From assembly GCF_000308655.1 (NCBI RefSeq), contig NZ_BAGC01000054.1, forward strand, positions 62,001 to 126,000: a DNA stretch of 64,000 nt, in the 5' to 3' direction. This stretch comes from Nocardia niigatensis NBRC 100131. Its GTDB lineage: Bacteria > Actinomycetota > Actinomycetes > Mycobacteriales > Mycobacteriaceae. The position numbers and the translations under genes were made by a program. The notes under the pieces were generated by a model, which was not told the DNA's origin, searched no databases, and was given only the letters and a program-made list of their open reading frames with translations. Below are positions 41,025 to 52,028 of the stretch, piece by piece (the stretch's first letter is position 1; each line of letters opens with the position of its first letter).

Positions 41025-41606
41025 ATGGCGAGGACCAAGGAGTTCGATCCCGACCAGGTGCTCCGCCGAGCTCTCGAATTGTTTTGGGAGCGCGGCTATG
41101 AGGCGACGTCCATGTCGGATCTGGTTGAGCATCTTGGGATTGCCCGAGCGAGTATCTACTCGACCTTCGGTGGCAAGCGCGACCTCTACCTGAAGGCACT
41201 CCGGCAGTACCTCGAGACCACCGATCCGGTGATCATGGACGAGCTGTCGCAGCCCGGCCCCGTCCTGCCCGCGGTGCGAGCACTCGTGCAGCGGTATGTG
41301 CGCGAAGCCTCCAGTCCCGATTCATCTCTGGGCTGCCTCGTCGTGAACAGCGCGGTCGAGTTGGCGCATCGCGACGAGGCGGTCGCGCGGCTCGTGGAGG
41401 CCAGCTGGGCTCACCTCGAGACAACACTGACCTCCGCGCTCCTGCGCGCTCGCGCACAGGGCGAATTGGCCGCCGATGCGAACCCGCGCGCACTCGCCCG
41501 ATTCCTGCTGGTCTTCTTCCAGGGCGTCCGCGTTCTCGAGCGAACACCGGATTCGGCTGCGCGCCTGCGGGATGCGGCGCGAGTGGCCGTATCCGTGCTC
41601 GGCTGA
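41025..41606 (+). CDS. TetR-family transcriptional regulator
   Basis: 193 residues. The N-terminal helix-turn-helix runs from ALELFWERGYEATSMSDLVEHLGIA to IYSTFGGKRDLYLKAL, the style of the YcdC/NemR-like group of TetR proteins, which often control a neighbouring oxidoreductase. The C-terminal part contains SSLGCLVVNSAVELA, typical of this subgroup. The likely targets are the SDR gene 80 bases downstream and possibly the preceding hydrolase. The upstream gap (40977-41024) holds TTGACC and an AT-rich stretch that may be its promoter. Confidence 0.9.
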   Translation: MARTKEFDPDQVLRRALELFWERGYEATSMSDLVEHLGIARASIYSTFGGKRDLYLKALRQYLETTDPVIMDELSQPGPVLPAVRALVQRYVREASSPDSSLGCLVVNSAVELAHRDEAVARLVEASWAHLETTLTSALLRARAQGELAADANPRALARFLLVFFQGVRVLERTPDSAARLRDAARVAVSVLG

Positions 41607-41686
41607 ACAGGTTTCCCATTCATCCACAGCTTTCCTCACTGCCCGAATTCAAGAACGATCATTCTCCAAAGGAGTCAGGGACGGTC

Positions 41687-42466
41687 ATGAGCACCCGATT
41701 CGATGACAAAACTGTGCTGATCACCGGTGGCGCGGGCACGATCGCGGGCGCGACCGCCCAGGCGTTCGCCGAACTCGGGGCCATCGTGGTGCTGGCGGGC
41801 CGGGACGCGGACCAGCTGGCCGCCGCGGCCGCGCAGGCCCGGCCGACTGGCCGCAAGGTGGACCGGGGCGGAGAGGTGGACTGGGTGGTCGCCGACGTGA
41901 CCGACAGCTACCAGGTCGCGGCCATGGTCGAGGAGGTCGTGCGCCGGCACGGCGGCCTGGACGTGGCCTTCAACAATGCCGGAATTCTGGGCACCCCCGC
42001 CCCGGTCGGCGAATTGGAGGACGCTGACTGGCATCGAGTGCTGGACGTCAACCTGACCGGCGTTTTCCTGTCCATGAAACATGAGATCGCCCATATGCGC
42101 GCCAATGGCGGCGGCGTCATCGTGAATATGGCCTCGAATATCGGCACCCACGGCCGCCGCCCGGGGCTGGCCGCCTACGCGGCGTCCAAAGCGGCGGTGA
42201 GCGTGCTGACCCAGACCGCGGCGCGTGACCATATCGGTGACGGCATTCGCATCAATGCGGTCAGCCCGGGTGCGACGGATACGCGAATGTCGTTCCGCCC
42301 GGGTGAATCTCGTTCCGATCGCGATGCGCGGGTGGCCTCGGCGATTCCGCTGGGCCGGGTCGCGGATCCGGCCGAGATCGCGGCGGCCGTGGTGTGGCTG
42401 GCCTCCCCGGAATCCGCTTTCGTCATCGGGCACGATCTGGTCATCGATGGCGGCGCCACAGCCTGA
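41687..42466 (+). CDS. short-chain dehydrogenase/reductase
   Basis: Classical SDR of 259 residues, NAD(P)-dependent oxidation or reduction of an unknown alcohol or ketone. The cofactor site is TGGAGTIAG, a variant of TGxxxGxG. NNAG (97-100), the S150-Y164-K168 triad (NMAS, YAASK) and PG after NAVS are all present, so it should be active. AAAGGAG stands ahead of ATG 41687. It probably forms a unit with the upstream TetR gene. Confidence 0.93.
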   Translation: MSTRFDDKTVLITGGAGTIAGATAQAFAELGAIVVLAGRDADQLAAAAAQARPTGRKVDRGGEVDWVVADVTDSYQVAAMVEEVVRRHGGLDVAFNNAGILGTPAPVGELEDADWHRVLDVNLTGVFLSMKHEIAHMRANGGGVIVNMASNIGTHGRRPGLAAYAASKAAVSVLTQTAARDHIGDGIRINAVSPGATDTRMSFRPGESRSDRDARVASAIPLGRVADPAEIAAAVVWLASPESAFVIGHDLVIDGGATA

Positions 42467-42602
42467 GCTCACCGTTTGCCCTCCGGGCACGGCGAGCTTC
42501 CAATAGCGGAATCGAAGTGGGCTGTTGAACCGGCAGTCATGTCCTTGTCATCTGCGCTGACTAACGTGCTGGGAATTCGCAGGTCGCGTTATAGGAGTCG
42601 CG

Positions 42603-43028
42603 ATGAGGGACACACTGCCGTCCAAGAACCAGGTCCTTCAGGCTTGTCGAGGTTCTGATCAGCCGGGGCATCCATTACTACGTGCGGCGCACGATCTGAC
42701 CGCGCTGCACGAGCGCCTGCTCAATGCCGAACCGGCGCAGCTGATCGAACTCGACACCATCCGAACGGATTTGGTTCACGAGATCGACTGCTGGGTGACC
42801 GCGCAATTGCCGCCGTCGCACGGCGCGGCCCGGGTGCACACCGAAACCCTGGGCGCGGTCATCGATCGGCTGGCCCGGTTCACCGCCACGGCCTATGCGG
42901 CGCTGGCGCGCGAATCCGGCCGGGAACTCACCATTGCCTGGGAGCATCTGGCCGAATTGGCGGTCGGCTATGAGGATTTGGCGTCGGAGGTGTGCACCGG
43001 ACGGCGGCGTTTACCCGGCGCACACTGA
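42603..43028 (+). CDS. DUF4254-like protein of unknown function
   Basis: 141 residues, mostly helical. LPSKNQVLQACRG, HPLLRAAHDLTALHERL, the IDCWVTAQLPPSHGAARVHTET block and YEDLASEVCTGRRRLPG match the pattern of a protein family frequent in Nocardia and annotated DUF4254. Function is unknown. The ATG at 42603 has AGGAG seven bases upstream. It is convergent with the acetoacetyl-CoA synthetase gene, stops 11 bases apart. The gap before it (42467-42602) shows nothing I can name. Confidence 0.75.
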   Translation: MRDTLPSKNQVLQACRGSDQPGHPLLRAAHDLTALHERLLNAEPAQLIELDTIRTDLVHEIDCWVTAQLPPSHGAARVHTETLGAVIDRLARFTATAYAALARESGRELTIAWEHLAELAVGYEDLASEVCTGRRRLPGAH

Positions 43029-43039
43029 CAATCCGCGAC

Positions 43040-44974
43040 TCATTCCGGCTTGCGCGCCGCGTACCAGTCCAGGAGTTCGGGGACGTCGACGGCCGTGGGG
43101 GCCACCACCGTGGACACCTCGGCGCCCTGGAACAGTTTCTTGATCGGCACTTCCAGTTTCTTGCCGGTGCGGGTGTGCGGAATGCCGGGAGCCGCGATGA
43201 TTTCGTCCGGCACGTGCCGCGGAGACACCTCGGCGCGAATAGTGGCATTGATCCGGGACCGGAGTTCGTCGGTCAATTCGGCCCCGGGGGTCAGCACCAC
43301 GAACAACGGCATCCAGTAACCGCCGTCCGGTTGTTCGGCGCCGATGACCAGTGCCTCGGCGATTTCCGGAATGCGTTCCACCACCTGATAGATGTCGGCG
43401 CTGCCCATGCGGATGCCCTGTCGATTCAGGGTGGAATCGGAGCGGCCGTGCACCACGATGCTGTCGCGCTCGGTGATGGTGATCCAGTCGCCGTGCCGCC
43501 ACACGCCGGGGAACATCTCGAAGTACGCGTCGCGGTACCGGGACCCGTCCGGGTCGTTCCAGAAGGACACCGGCATGGACGGCATGGGCTTGGTGATGAC
43601 CAGTTCGCCGACCTCGTCGCGCACCGGGTTACCCTGCTCGTCCCAGGCGTCGAGGGCCACACCGAGATACGGCGCCGACAGTTCGCCGGGCCAGACGGGC
43701 ACGGTGCGGACGCCGCCGATGAAGGCGGACACCACATCGGTGCCACCGCTGATCGAGGCCACCGGCACCTGCTCGCCGACATTGTCGCGCAACCACAGCG
43801 AGGACGAGGGCGGCAGCGACGAGCCGGTGATGCCGACCAGCCGGAGCGCCGACAGGTCATGGTCGGTGCGCGGCACGGATCCGGCCTTGGCGCAGGCCAG
43901 CACATAGCCGGGGCTGGTGCCGAGCACGGTCGCTCTGGTGCGGGAGGCCAACTGCCACAGCGCATCCGGCGTGGGCGCGGCGGGGCTCCCGTCGTAGCAG
44001 ACGATGGTCGCGCCCACCAGCAACCCGGCGACCTGGAAGTTCCACATCATCCAGCTCGGGCTGGTGTACCAGAAGAAGGTGTCCTCCGGTCCGATATCCG
44101 ATTGCAGGGCTACGGCTTTGAGATGCTCGAGCATGACGCCGCCGTGCCCGTGCACGATGCCCTTGGGCTTGCCGGTGGTGCCGGAGGAGTACAGCACCCA
44201 CAGCGGGTGCGCGAATTCCACCTCCTCGATGGCGAGTTCGACGAACCCGTCACCGGGATCGGCGCTCTCCCAGGCCAGGGTGTCCGGCACGGTGAGGCCG
44301 AGGCGCGGCACCAGCACGGTCGCCGCCAGCGAGGGCAACCCGGCGCGCAGGGCGGCGATATCGGCGGTCTTGTCGTGCGCCTTGCCGCCGAACCGGTAGC
44401 CGTCCGCGGTGACCAGGGCCTTCGGTTCCAGCTGCCCGAGCCGGTCGAGCGCGGCGTGGGCGGAGTAGTCCTGGCCGCAGGCACTCCAGACGGCCCCGAT
44501 GCTGGCGGTGGCCAGGAAGGCGATGACGGCCTCGGGGATGTTCGGCAGGTATCCGGCGACCCGGTCGCCGGGTCCGACGCCCAGCGCGCGCAGGGTGCGG
44601 GCGAAGGCGGCGGCGGTGGCGATCATCGCGGCCCAGGAGATCTCGGTGATCTCACCGGTCTCGTCGACGGACAGGATGGCGGGCCGGTCGTCGCGGACCT
44701 GCCGCATCACCTGCCCGACATAGTTCAGCGTGGTACCCGGGAACCACTGCGCGCCGGGCATTTCCGTACTCGCCAGCACCTCGTCGGACCGCTCGCCGAG
44801 ATCGAAGTAGTCCCAGACCGCGCCCCAGAAGCCGGGCAGATCGTCCACCGACCACTGCCACAGGGCTCGATAGTCCGGCAGGGACAGCCCGGTGCGCTTC
44901 TCGACGAACAGCGCGAAGCTCGTCACCTGCGCCTCGGCGATGTCCCGGTCGCCCGGCACCCACTGTGGTTCCAC
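43040..44974 (-). CDS. acetoacetyl-CoA synthetase
   Basis: ATP-dependent ligase turning acetoacetate into acetoacetyl-CoA, cytoplasmic, 644 residues, the normal family length. The N-terminal ACAS block is followed by the AMP-binding motif LYSSGTTGKPKGIVHGHGG, the FWYTSPSWMMWN stretch typical of acetoacetyl-CoA synthetases, and the C-terminal HGRSDSTLNRQGIRMG and HTRTGKKLEVPIKK with the acylation lysine. GTG 44974 is chosen because GGAGGG lies six bases upstream. The gene follows the lyase by 11 bases and is last in the leucine-degradation operon, where it would recover the acetoacetate released by HMG-CoA cleavage. Confidence 0.93.
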   Translation of the reverse strand: MEPQWVPGDRDIAEAQVTSFALFVEKRTGLSLPDYRALWQWSVDDLPGFWGAVWDYFDLGERSDEVLASTEMPGAQWFPGTTLNYVGQVMRQVRDDRPAILSVDETGEITEISWAAMIATAAAFARTLRALGVGPGDRVAGYLPNIPEAVIAFLATASIGAVWSACGQDYSAHAALDRLGQLEPKALVTADGYRFGGKAHDKTADIAALRAGLPSLAATVLVPRLGLTVPDTLAWESADPGDGFVELAIEEVEFAHPLWVLYSSGTTGKPKGIVHGHGGVMLEHLKAVALQSDIGPEDTFFWYTSPSWMMWNFQVAGLLVGATIVCYDGSPAAPTPDALWQLASRTRATVLGTSPGYVLACAKAGSVPRTDHDLSALRLVGITGSSLPPSSSLWLRDNVGEQVPVASISGGTDVVSAFIGGVRTVPVWPGELSAPYLGVALDAWDEQGNPVRDEVGELVITKPMPSMPVSFWNDPDGSRYRDAYFEMFPGVWRHGDWITITERDSIVVHGRSDSTLNRQGIRMGSADIYQVVERIPEIAEALVIGAEQPDGGYWMPLFVVLTPGAELTDELRSRINATIRAEVSPRHVPDEIIAAPGIPHTRTGKKLEVPIKKLFQGAEVSTVVAPTAVDVPELLDWYAARKPE

Positions 44975-44985
44975 CGCAATCCCTC

Positions 44986-45819
44986 CTACGATGCGAGTCC
45001 CGCGCCGCCGGCCGTGGCGGCCCGCTGCACGATTCGCTCGGCATGCCGGATGACCGGCATGTCCACCATGCGCCCCTCGAAGGTGAAGACACCTCGATGA
45101 TTCGGCGCTTCCGCCAATAGTCTGCGCGCCCAGTCGACTTCGCGGGCCGTCGGCGCGTAGGCGGTCCGGATCACCGGCACCTGGCTGGGGTGGATGGCCA
45201 CCTTGGCGTCGAAGCCGATGGCGACCGCGTCCTCCGATTCGGCGGCCAGCCCGGTCAGATCCGGGATGTCCAGGAACACCGAGTCCAGCGCGAACTTGCC
45301 GTAGGCCTTGGCTGCCAGCAGGGATTGGGAGCGCACGTGCCGCGCCACGTCCCGGTAGCCGCCGTCGGCGTGCCGGCTGGAGTTGCCGCCGAGCGCGGCG
45401 ACCAGGTCCTCGGCGCCCCACATGACGCCGATGGCATTGCGCACCATGACCGCCCGGCCGACGGCGAGCGCGCCCAGCGGGGATTCGATGAGCGCGATCA
45501 CCTCGTAGTCGGCGAGCCGCGTGATCTGTTCGGCCGATTCGCATTTGGGCAGCATGATGCGCCGGTACCCGGTGCGCACCAGAGCGTCCAGGTCGAGCAT
45601 GTGCTCGAAGGTGCCCGCGGCATTGACCCGGACAATGGTGCGTTCGGGATCCAGCGGGGTGTCGATGAGCGCCTCGCGGGCCGCCGCCTTGTCGGACTCG
45701 GCGACGCCGTCCTCGAGGTCGAGGATCACCACGTCGGCCGCGGCGAGGGCCTTGCCGTAGCGCTCGGGCCGGTCCGCGGGGCAGAACAGCCAAGCGGGGC
45801 CGGGCATTTCCCAACTCAT
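44986..45819 (-). CDS. citE: CitE-type CoA-ester lyase, probable HMG-CoA/citramalyl-CoA lyase
   Basis: HpcH/HpaI aldolase-fold lyase of 277 residues. Visible motifs are VVILDLEDGV, RVNAAGT, MLPKCES, ALIESPLGAL and WGAEDLVAALGG with the metal-binding acidic residues, and AIHPSQV. In M. tuberculosis the homologous gene in the same operon position (Rv2498c) encodes a lyase for (R)-3-hydroxyacyl-CoA substrates including HMG-CoA and citramalyl-CoA. By synteny this enzyme should serve leucine breakdown. Its start overlaps the MaoC stop by four bases. Confidence 0.9.
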   Translation of the reverse strand: MSWEMPGPAWLFCPADRPERYGKALAAADVVILDLEDGVAESDKAAAREALIDTPLDPERTIVRVNAAGTFEHMLDLDALVRTGYRRIMLPKCESAEQITRLADYEVIALIESPLGALAVGRAVMVRNAIGVMWGAEDLVAALGGNSSRHADGGYRDVARHVRSQSLLAAKAYGKFALDSVFLDIPDLTGLAAESEDAVAIGFDAKVAIHPSQVPVIRTAYAPTAREVDWARRLLAEAPNHRGVFTFEGRMVDMPVIRHAERIVQRAATAGGAGLAS

Positions 45820-46325
45820 GCGGGGTCCTCCGGCGAGCCGGCTGCGGGACTCCGCCTCACCAGGGTCTTGCGGGTCGCGGTGGCCACGATGTCACCGTGC
45901 TGGTTGCGCCCGGTGTGCGCGAAGGTCACGATGCCCTCGCCCGGGCGGCTCTTGGACTCGCGCAGGTCGGTGACCACGGTCTCCGCGTACAGGGTGTCCC
46001 CGTGGAAGAGCGGCTTGGGGAAGGCGATCTCGGAGAAGCCGAGGTTGGCCACGATGGTGCCCTGGGTCAGCTGCGCCACCGACAGGCCGACCAGGGTGGA
46101 CAGCGTGAACATGGAGTTCACCAGCCGCTGATGGAACGGCGGCAGCGCCTCGGAGAACGCGGCATCCAGGTGCAGCGCTTGCGTGTTCATGGTCAGCGTC
46201 GTGAACAGCACATTGTCGGCCTCGGTGATGGTGCGACCGGGCCGGTGCTCGTACACCACGCCGATCTCGAACTCGTCGAACCACAAGCCGCGCTGGACAA
46301 CCCGCTTCGGGGCTACGTCTGCCAC
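45816..46325 (-). CDS. MaoC-like (R)-specific hydratase
   Basis: Hot-dog-fold hydratase of 169 residues. The TITEADNVLFTTLTMNTQALHLDAAF segment carries the usual D and H of the MaoC active site, followed by LVNSMFTLSTLVGLSV and FPKPLFHGDTLYAET. It belongs with the Rv2499c-like proteins of the leucine/itaconate locus and may hydrate 3-methylglutaconyl-CoA or a related enoyl-CoA; the exact substrate is inferred from the neighbours. It overlaps the dehydrogenase by 13 bases upstream and the lyase by 4 bases downstream. Confidence 0.9.
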   Translation of the reverse strand: MADVAPKRVVQRGLWFDEFEIGVVYEHRPGRTITEADNVLFTTLTMNTQALHLDAAFSEALPPFHQRLVNSMFTLSTLVGLSVAQLTQGTIVANLGFSEIAFPKPLFHGDTLYAETVVTDLRESKSRPGEGIVTFAHTGRNQHGDIVATATRKTLVRRSPAAGSPEDPA

Positions 46326-47482
46326 AGCCCGAGCTCCCGCCCGATCAGCATCAACTGCACCTCCGTGGTGCCCTCACCGATTTCCAGGATCTTGCTGTCG
46401 CGATAGTGCCGGGCCACAGCATATTCGTTCATGAAGCCGTAGCCACCGAAGATCTGTGTGGCGTCGCGGGCATTGTCCATGGCGGCCTCGCTGGCGACCA
46501 GCTTCGCGATGGCGGCCTGCTTCTTGAAAGGCTTGCCGGACAGCATGAGTGCGGCCGCGTCGTAGTAGGCGGTGCGGGCCATGTGGGCGCGCGCCTCCAT
46601 GCGGGCGATCTTGAAGGCGATGGCCTGGTTGGTGCCGATGGGGCGGCCGAAGGCTTCCCGTTCCTTGGCGTAGCGCACGCTCTCGTTCACACAGCCCTGG
46701 GCCGCACCGACCGACAGCGCCGCGATGGCGATCCGGCCCTCGTCGAGGATGCGCAGGAAGTTGGCGTAGCCGCGGCCGCGCTCGCCGAGCAGGTTCTCGG
46801 CGGGCACCCGGACGTCGTCGAAGCTGAGCGGGTGGGTGTCGGAGGCGTTCCAGCCGACCTTGTTGTAGGCGGGCTCGGCGGTGAAGCCGGGAGTGTCGGC
46901 CGGCACGATGATCGTCGAGATCTCCTTCTTGCCGTCCACTTCGCCAGTGACCGCGGTGACCGTCACCAGCCGGGTGATGTCGGTGCCCGAGTTGGTGATG
47001 AACTGCTTGGAGCCGTTGATGATCCAGCTGTCGCCGTCCAGCCGCGCGGTGGTCCGGGTGCCGCCCGCGTCACTGCCGGCGCCCGGCTCGGTGAGGCCGA
47101 ACGCGCCCAGCGCGCGCCCGCTGGCCAGCAGCGGCAGCCACTCCGCCTTCTGCTTGTCGTTGCCGAAGCGGTAGATCGGCATGGCGCCCAGCGAGACGCC
47201 CGCCTCCAGGGTGATGGCCACGCTCTGGTCGACCTTGCCGAGCTCCTCGAGGGCCAGGCAGAGGGCGAAGTAGTCGCCGCCCATGCCGCCGAACTCCTCG
47301 GGGAACGGCAGGCCGAACAGGCCCATGTCGGCCATGCCCGCGACCACCTCGTAGGGGAAGCTGTGCTCGGCGTCGTGCTTGGCGGCGACCGGGGCCACCA
47401 CCTGGTTGGCGAAATCGCGGACGGTGAGCGCGAGGTCGCGGTACTCGTCCGGCAGGGTTCCGGTGGACAGGAAGTCGGTCAT
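46313..47482 (-). CDS. fadE19: acyl-CoA dehydrogenase, probable isovaleryl-CoA dehydrogenase
   Basis: FAD-dependent dehydrogenase of 389 residues. FGLTEPGAGSDAGG and WIINGSKQFITNSG are the family signatures; FGGYGFMNEYAVARHYRDSK and EIGEGTTEVQ place the catalytic glutamate in its normal C-terminal position. The operon position between the biotin carboxylase and MaoC genes is that of fadE19 (Rv2500c), so the substrate is most likely isovaleryl-CoA or another branched short-chain acyl-CoA. The start overlaps the biotin carboxylase stop by four bases. Confidence 0.9.
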   Translation of the reverse strand: MTDFLSTGTLPDEYRDLALTVRDFANQVVAPVAAKHDAEHSFPYEVVAGMADMGLFGLPFPEEFGGMGGDYFALCLALEELGKVDQSVAITLEAGVSLGAMPIYRFGNDKQKAEWLPLLASGRALGAFGLTEPGAGSDAGGTRTTARLDGDSWIINGSKQFITNSGTDITRLVTVTAVTGEVDGKKEISTIIVPADTPGFTAEPAYNKVGWNASDTHPLSFDDVRVPAENLLGERGRGYANFLRILDEGRIAIAALSVGAAQGCVNESVRYAKEREAFGRPIGTNQAIAFKIARMEARAHMARTAYYDAAALMLSGKPFKKQAAIAKLVASEAAMDNARDATQIFGGYGFMNEYAVARHYRDSKILEIGEGTTEVQLMLIGRELGLWQT

Positions 47483-49490
47483 GACTGGGTGTTCTCCTCG
47501 GCGATGATGCGAGCCAGCGGCTGTTCGAGTTTCACCTGCGCGCCGGGCTCGACCAGCAGTTCGACGCGACCGGCAATGGGTGCGGTGAGGGTGTGTTCCA
47601 TCTTCATGGCCTCCACCACCACGATGGGCGTGCCCGCGGCGACCAGGTCGCCGTCGGCGGCGGGGGTGGCGATGACCGAACCCGGCATGGGGCTCTGGAT
47701 CTCGGCGTCGCCGACATGGGCGTCACCGCCGCGCACATCGGCCTCGGCGACCTCGCGCAGCAGGGCGGTGCCGGTGCGGTCGGCGACCCAGATGCGGCCG
47801 GGCTGCGCGGCGACCCGGTAGCGGGTGCGCAGACCGTCGAGCACCAGGGCGAGCGCGTCACCGTCGGATTCGACTGTCAGGGTGCGCTTCTCGCCGCCCT
47901 CGACCCAGGCAGTGGCCCGGTCCGGGGTGCCGGCCAGGTACACGTGCGCGGTGCGGTCGCCGCCGATCAGGCGAATGCCGGTGGGCGTGTGCGCGCCGAC
48001 CCGCCAGCCGGTGGGCTGCTGCCACGGATCGACCGGGCCGGCCGGCCAGCGGTCCAGCCAGAGCTGCGCGGCCGCGGCGATGAACTGCCCGTCGGTGACC
48101 GGCGCGGGCGCGAAATCGGCGGCGCGACGATCCAGCAGTCCGGTGTCGAGCCGTCCGGCGAGCACATCCGGGTCGGCCAGCAGGAAGCGCGCGAAATCGG
48201 TGTTGGTGCGCACGCCCAGGATCTGGGTATCCCGCAGGGCCGCATCGAGTTTGGCGATGGCGGCGGTGCGGTCGGCGGCGTGGGCGATGACCTTGGACAG
48301 CATCGGGTCGTAGTCGGTGCCGACCACGGTGCCCGCGCGCAGGCCCGAATCCACCCGCACGCCGGGACCTTCCGGCTCCGACAACGCGAGCACGGTGCCG
48401 CCGGTGGGCAGGAAGTCGCGACCCGGATCCTCGGCGTAGACGCGCGCCTCGATGGCATGGCCGGTGAGGCGGATGTCGTCCTGGGCGGCCGCCAGCTTCT
48501 GCCCGGCCGCGATCCGGACCTGGCATTCCACCAGGTCGACACCGGTGACCAGCTCGGTGACCGGGTGTTCGACCTGCAGGCGGGTGTTCATCTCCATGAA
48601 GAAGAACTCCTCCGGCCGGTCGGCGGAGACGATGAACTCCACGGTGCCCGCGCCGACATAGTCGACACTGCGCGCGGTATTGCAGGCGGCCGCGCCGATC
48701 CGGGCGCGGGTCTCCGCGTCCAACAGCGGAGAGGGGGCCTCCTCGATCACCTTCTGGTGGCGGCGCTGCAGGCTGCACTCGCGTTCACCCAGGTGCAGCA
48801 CGTGGCCGAACTGGTCGGCCAGGATCTGCACCTCGATGTGGCGCGGGCGGGTGACGAAACGTTCCAGGAAGAGGGTGTCGTCGCCGAAGGCCGCGCCGGC
48901 CTCGCGCCGGGCGCTGGCCAGGGCGGCGGGCAGATCGGCCGGATCATCGACCCGGCGCATGCCCTTGCCGCCGCCACCGGCGGAAGGCTTCACCAGCACC
49001 GGGTAGCCGATCTCCGTTGCGGCGTCGATCAATTCGGCGTCGGTGAGGCCGGGCCGGGCGATGCCGGGCACCACGGGCACGCCGTATTCGGCGACCGCGT
49101 TCTTGGCGGTGATCTTGTCACCCATCACCTCGATGGCGCGGGCGGACGGGCCCAGGAAGGCGATGCCCGCCGCCTCGAGCGCGGCCGCGAAGGCCGAATT
49201 CTCGGACAGGAAGCCGTATCCCGGGTGCACGGCCTGCGCGCCGGAGCGCACGGCGGCCGCGACCACCTTGTCGATGCTCAGGTAGGACTCGCGCGCGGGG
49301 GCGGGACCGAGGCGGACCGCGGTGTCGGCCTCGCGGACGTGGCGGGCGCCGGCGTCGGCGTCGCTGTAGACCGCGACCGATCGAATTCCCATGGCCCGCA
49401 GGGTGTGAATGACCCGCACCGCGATCTCGCCGCGATTGGCGACCAGCACGGTGTCGAAGGCAACAGGTAGTGCGCTGTTCATCATGGTCA

Positions 49491-49491
<1 letters not shown>
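47479..49491 (-). CDS. accA1: acyl-CoA carboxylase alpha subunit (biotin carboxylase plus BCCP), probable methylcrotonyl-CoA carboxylase
   Basis: About 670 residues. The biotin-carboxylase part starts at FDTVLVANRGEIAVRV and includes KPSAGGGGKGMRRV (ATP grasp), FLERFVTRPRHIEVQ and FFMEMNTRLQVEHPVTE. The C-terminus ends in a biotinyl domain with EAMKMEHT. It carboxylates its own biotin for transfer by the beta subunit encoded just upstream. The start is ambiguous between GTG 49494, ATG 49491 and ATG 49482; I use 49491, which overlaps the upstream TGA by one base. By operon content it is the AccA1-like subunit of leucine catabolism. Confidence 0.92.
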
Positions 49492-51071
<1,580 letters not shown>

Positions 51072-51109
51072 TCGCTCCGCCTCCCCGTGCGACCGGTCCG
51101 GTCCGCTCG

Positions 51110-51151
51110 GTTAGTCACCAATAACTGGAAAATAAGATAATCTTCACTAAC
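51110..51151. promoter_or_regulatory. operator/promoter between leucine operon and its TetR gene
   Basis: Nested symmetry in an AT-rich gap: GTTAGT (51110-51115) pairs with ACTAAC (51146-51151), and a perfect AAGAT-A-ATCTT sits at 51134-51144. GATAAT within it could be a -10 box for the TetR gene. The position fits a TetR site controlling both divergent transcripts. Confidence 0.6.
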
Positions 51152-51184
51152 TGAGTTGTCCAGCATCGACGCGAGGGAGCCACG

Positions 51185-51775
51185 GTGGACACTGCGGAAA
51201 CCGTCACGCTCACCCGTCGTGAGCAGCTCAAAGCCCAGCGCAGACAGCAACTGCTGGAGGCCGGGGCGCGGCTCATCGCCGATCGCGGTTTCCTGGGCAT
51301 GCGGCTCGACGATCTGGGCGCGGCGGCCGGGATCAGCGGGCCCGCGGTGTACCGGCACTTCCCCAACAAGGAGGCGCTGCTGGTCGAGCTGCTGGTCGGC
51401 ATCAGTCAGCGGCTGCTCGACGGCGGCAAGGCGGTGGCCGAATCGGCGGAGTCGCCCCAGCAGGCGCTGGGCGGACTGGTGGACTTCCACCTCGACTTCG
51501 CGCTCGGCGAGCCCGAACTCATCCGGATCCAGGATCGCGACCTGGAGAACCTGCCGGAATCGGCGCGCCGGCAGGTGCGGCGCACCCAGCGGCAGTACGT
51601 GGAGGTCTGGGTGGGGGTGCTGCGCGAACTGCGGCCGGAGCTACCCGAGCAGACGGCGCGCGTGCAGGCGCACGCGACTTTCGGCCTGATCAACTCCACG
51701 CCGCACAGCGCACCGGCCAGCGCGACCCGCGCACGACCGGTGCTGCGGCGCATGGCGCTCGCTGCCCTGGGGTGA
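51185..51775 (+). CDS. TetR-family regulator of the leucine-catabolism operon
   Basis: 196 residues with the DNA-binding helix-turn-helix from LLEAGARLIADRGFLGMRLDDLGAAAGIS to AVYRHFPNKEALL and a C-terminal ligand domain. It starts at GTG 51185, preceded by GAGGGAGCC. It is divergent from accD1 across a 113-base gap with a palindrome. In mycobacteria the equivalent gene (Rv2506) regulates the same operon, so a repressor sensing a branched-chain acyl-CoA intermediate is the likely role; the ligand is inferred. Confidence 0.9.
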   Translation: MDTAETVTLTRREQLKAQRRQQLLEAGARLIADRGFLGMRLDDLGAAAGISGPAVYRHFPNKEALLVELLVGISQRLLDGGKAVAESAESPQQALGGLVDFHLDFALGEPELIRIQDRDLENLPESARRQVRRTQRQYVEVWVGVLRELRPELPEQTARVQAHATFGLINSTPHSAPASATRARPVLRRMALAALG

Positions 51776-52028
51776 GGTCGGCACCGCATTGAGATCGACG
51801 CTGGGTGAGATCGGCACTGGGCTGAATTCCCCTGGCACGGCATGGATATGGCGCGGGCGGAGATGGTCCGCCCACGCGGAGCGAGGTCGGGAGAGGTGAC
51901 CCCGCAGCCCGACGAGCCAGCGACCACGCCATGGCGTGGGGCACTCGCGGTGGCGGGCCGATTCTCCCCGAGCGCGGTCGGGGACGGTGGCGCGAGCGGA
52001 AGCGAATCCGCCCGCACCACTGTCCTTC
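51776..52028. other. gap with imperfect direct repeats, no gene seen
   Basis: No convincing coding frame. Near 51773-51830 variants of GAGATCGGCACTGGGCTGA recur three times (GAGGTCGGCACCGCATTGA, GAGATCGACGCTGGGTGA, GAGATCGGCACTGGGCTGA). The rest is GC-rich with short inverted segments such as GGCGGA-N6-TCCGCC near 51860. It separates convergent transcripts and may hold a terminator. Confidence 0.4.

Noticed and set aside
43040..45814. Apparent 924-codon fusion of acetoacetyl-CoA synthetase with an upstream extension
   Set aside because: The extra 280 codons lie out of frame over the citE gene; a GTG with a strong ribosome-binding site at 44974 gives the normal protein.
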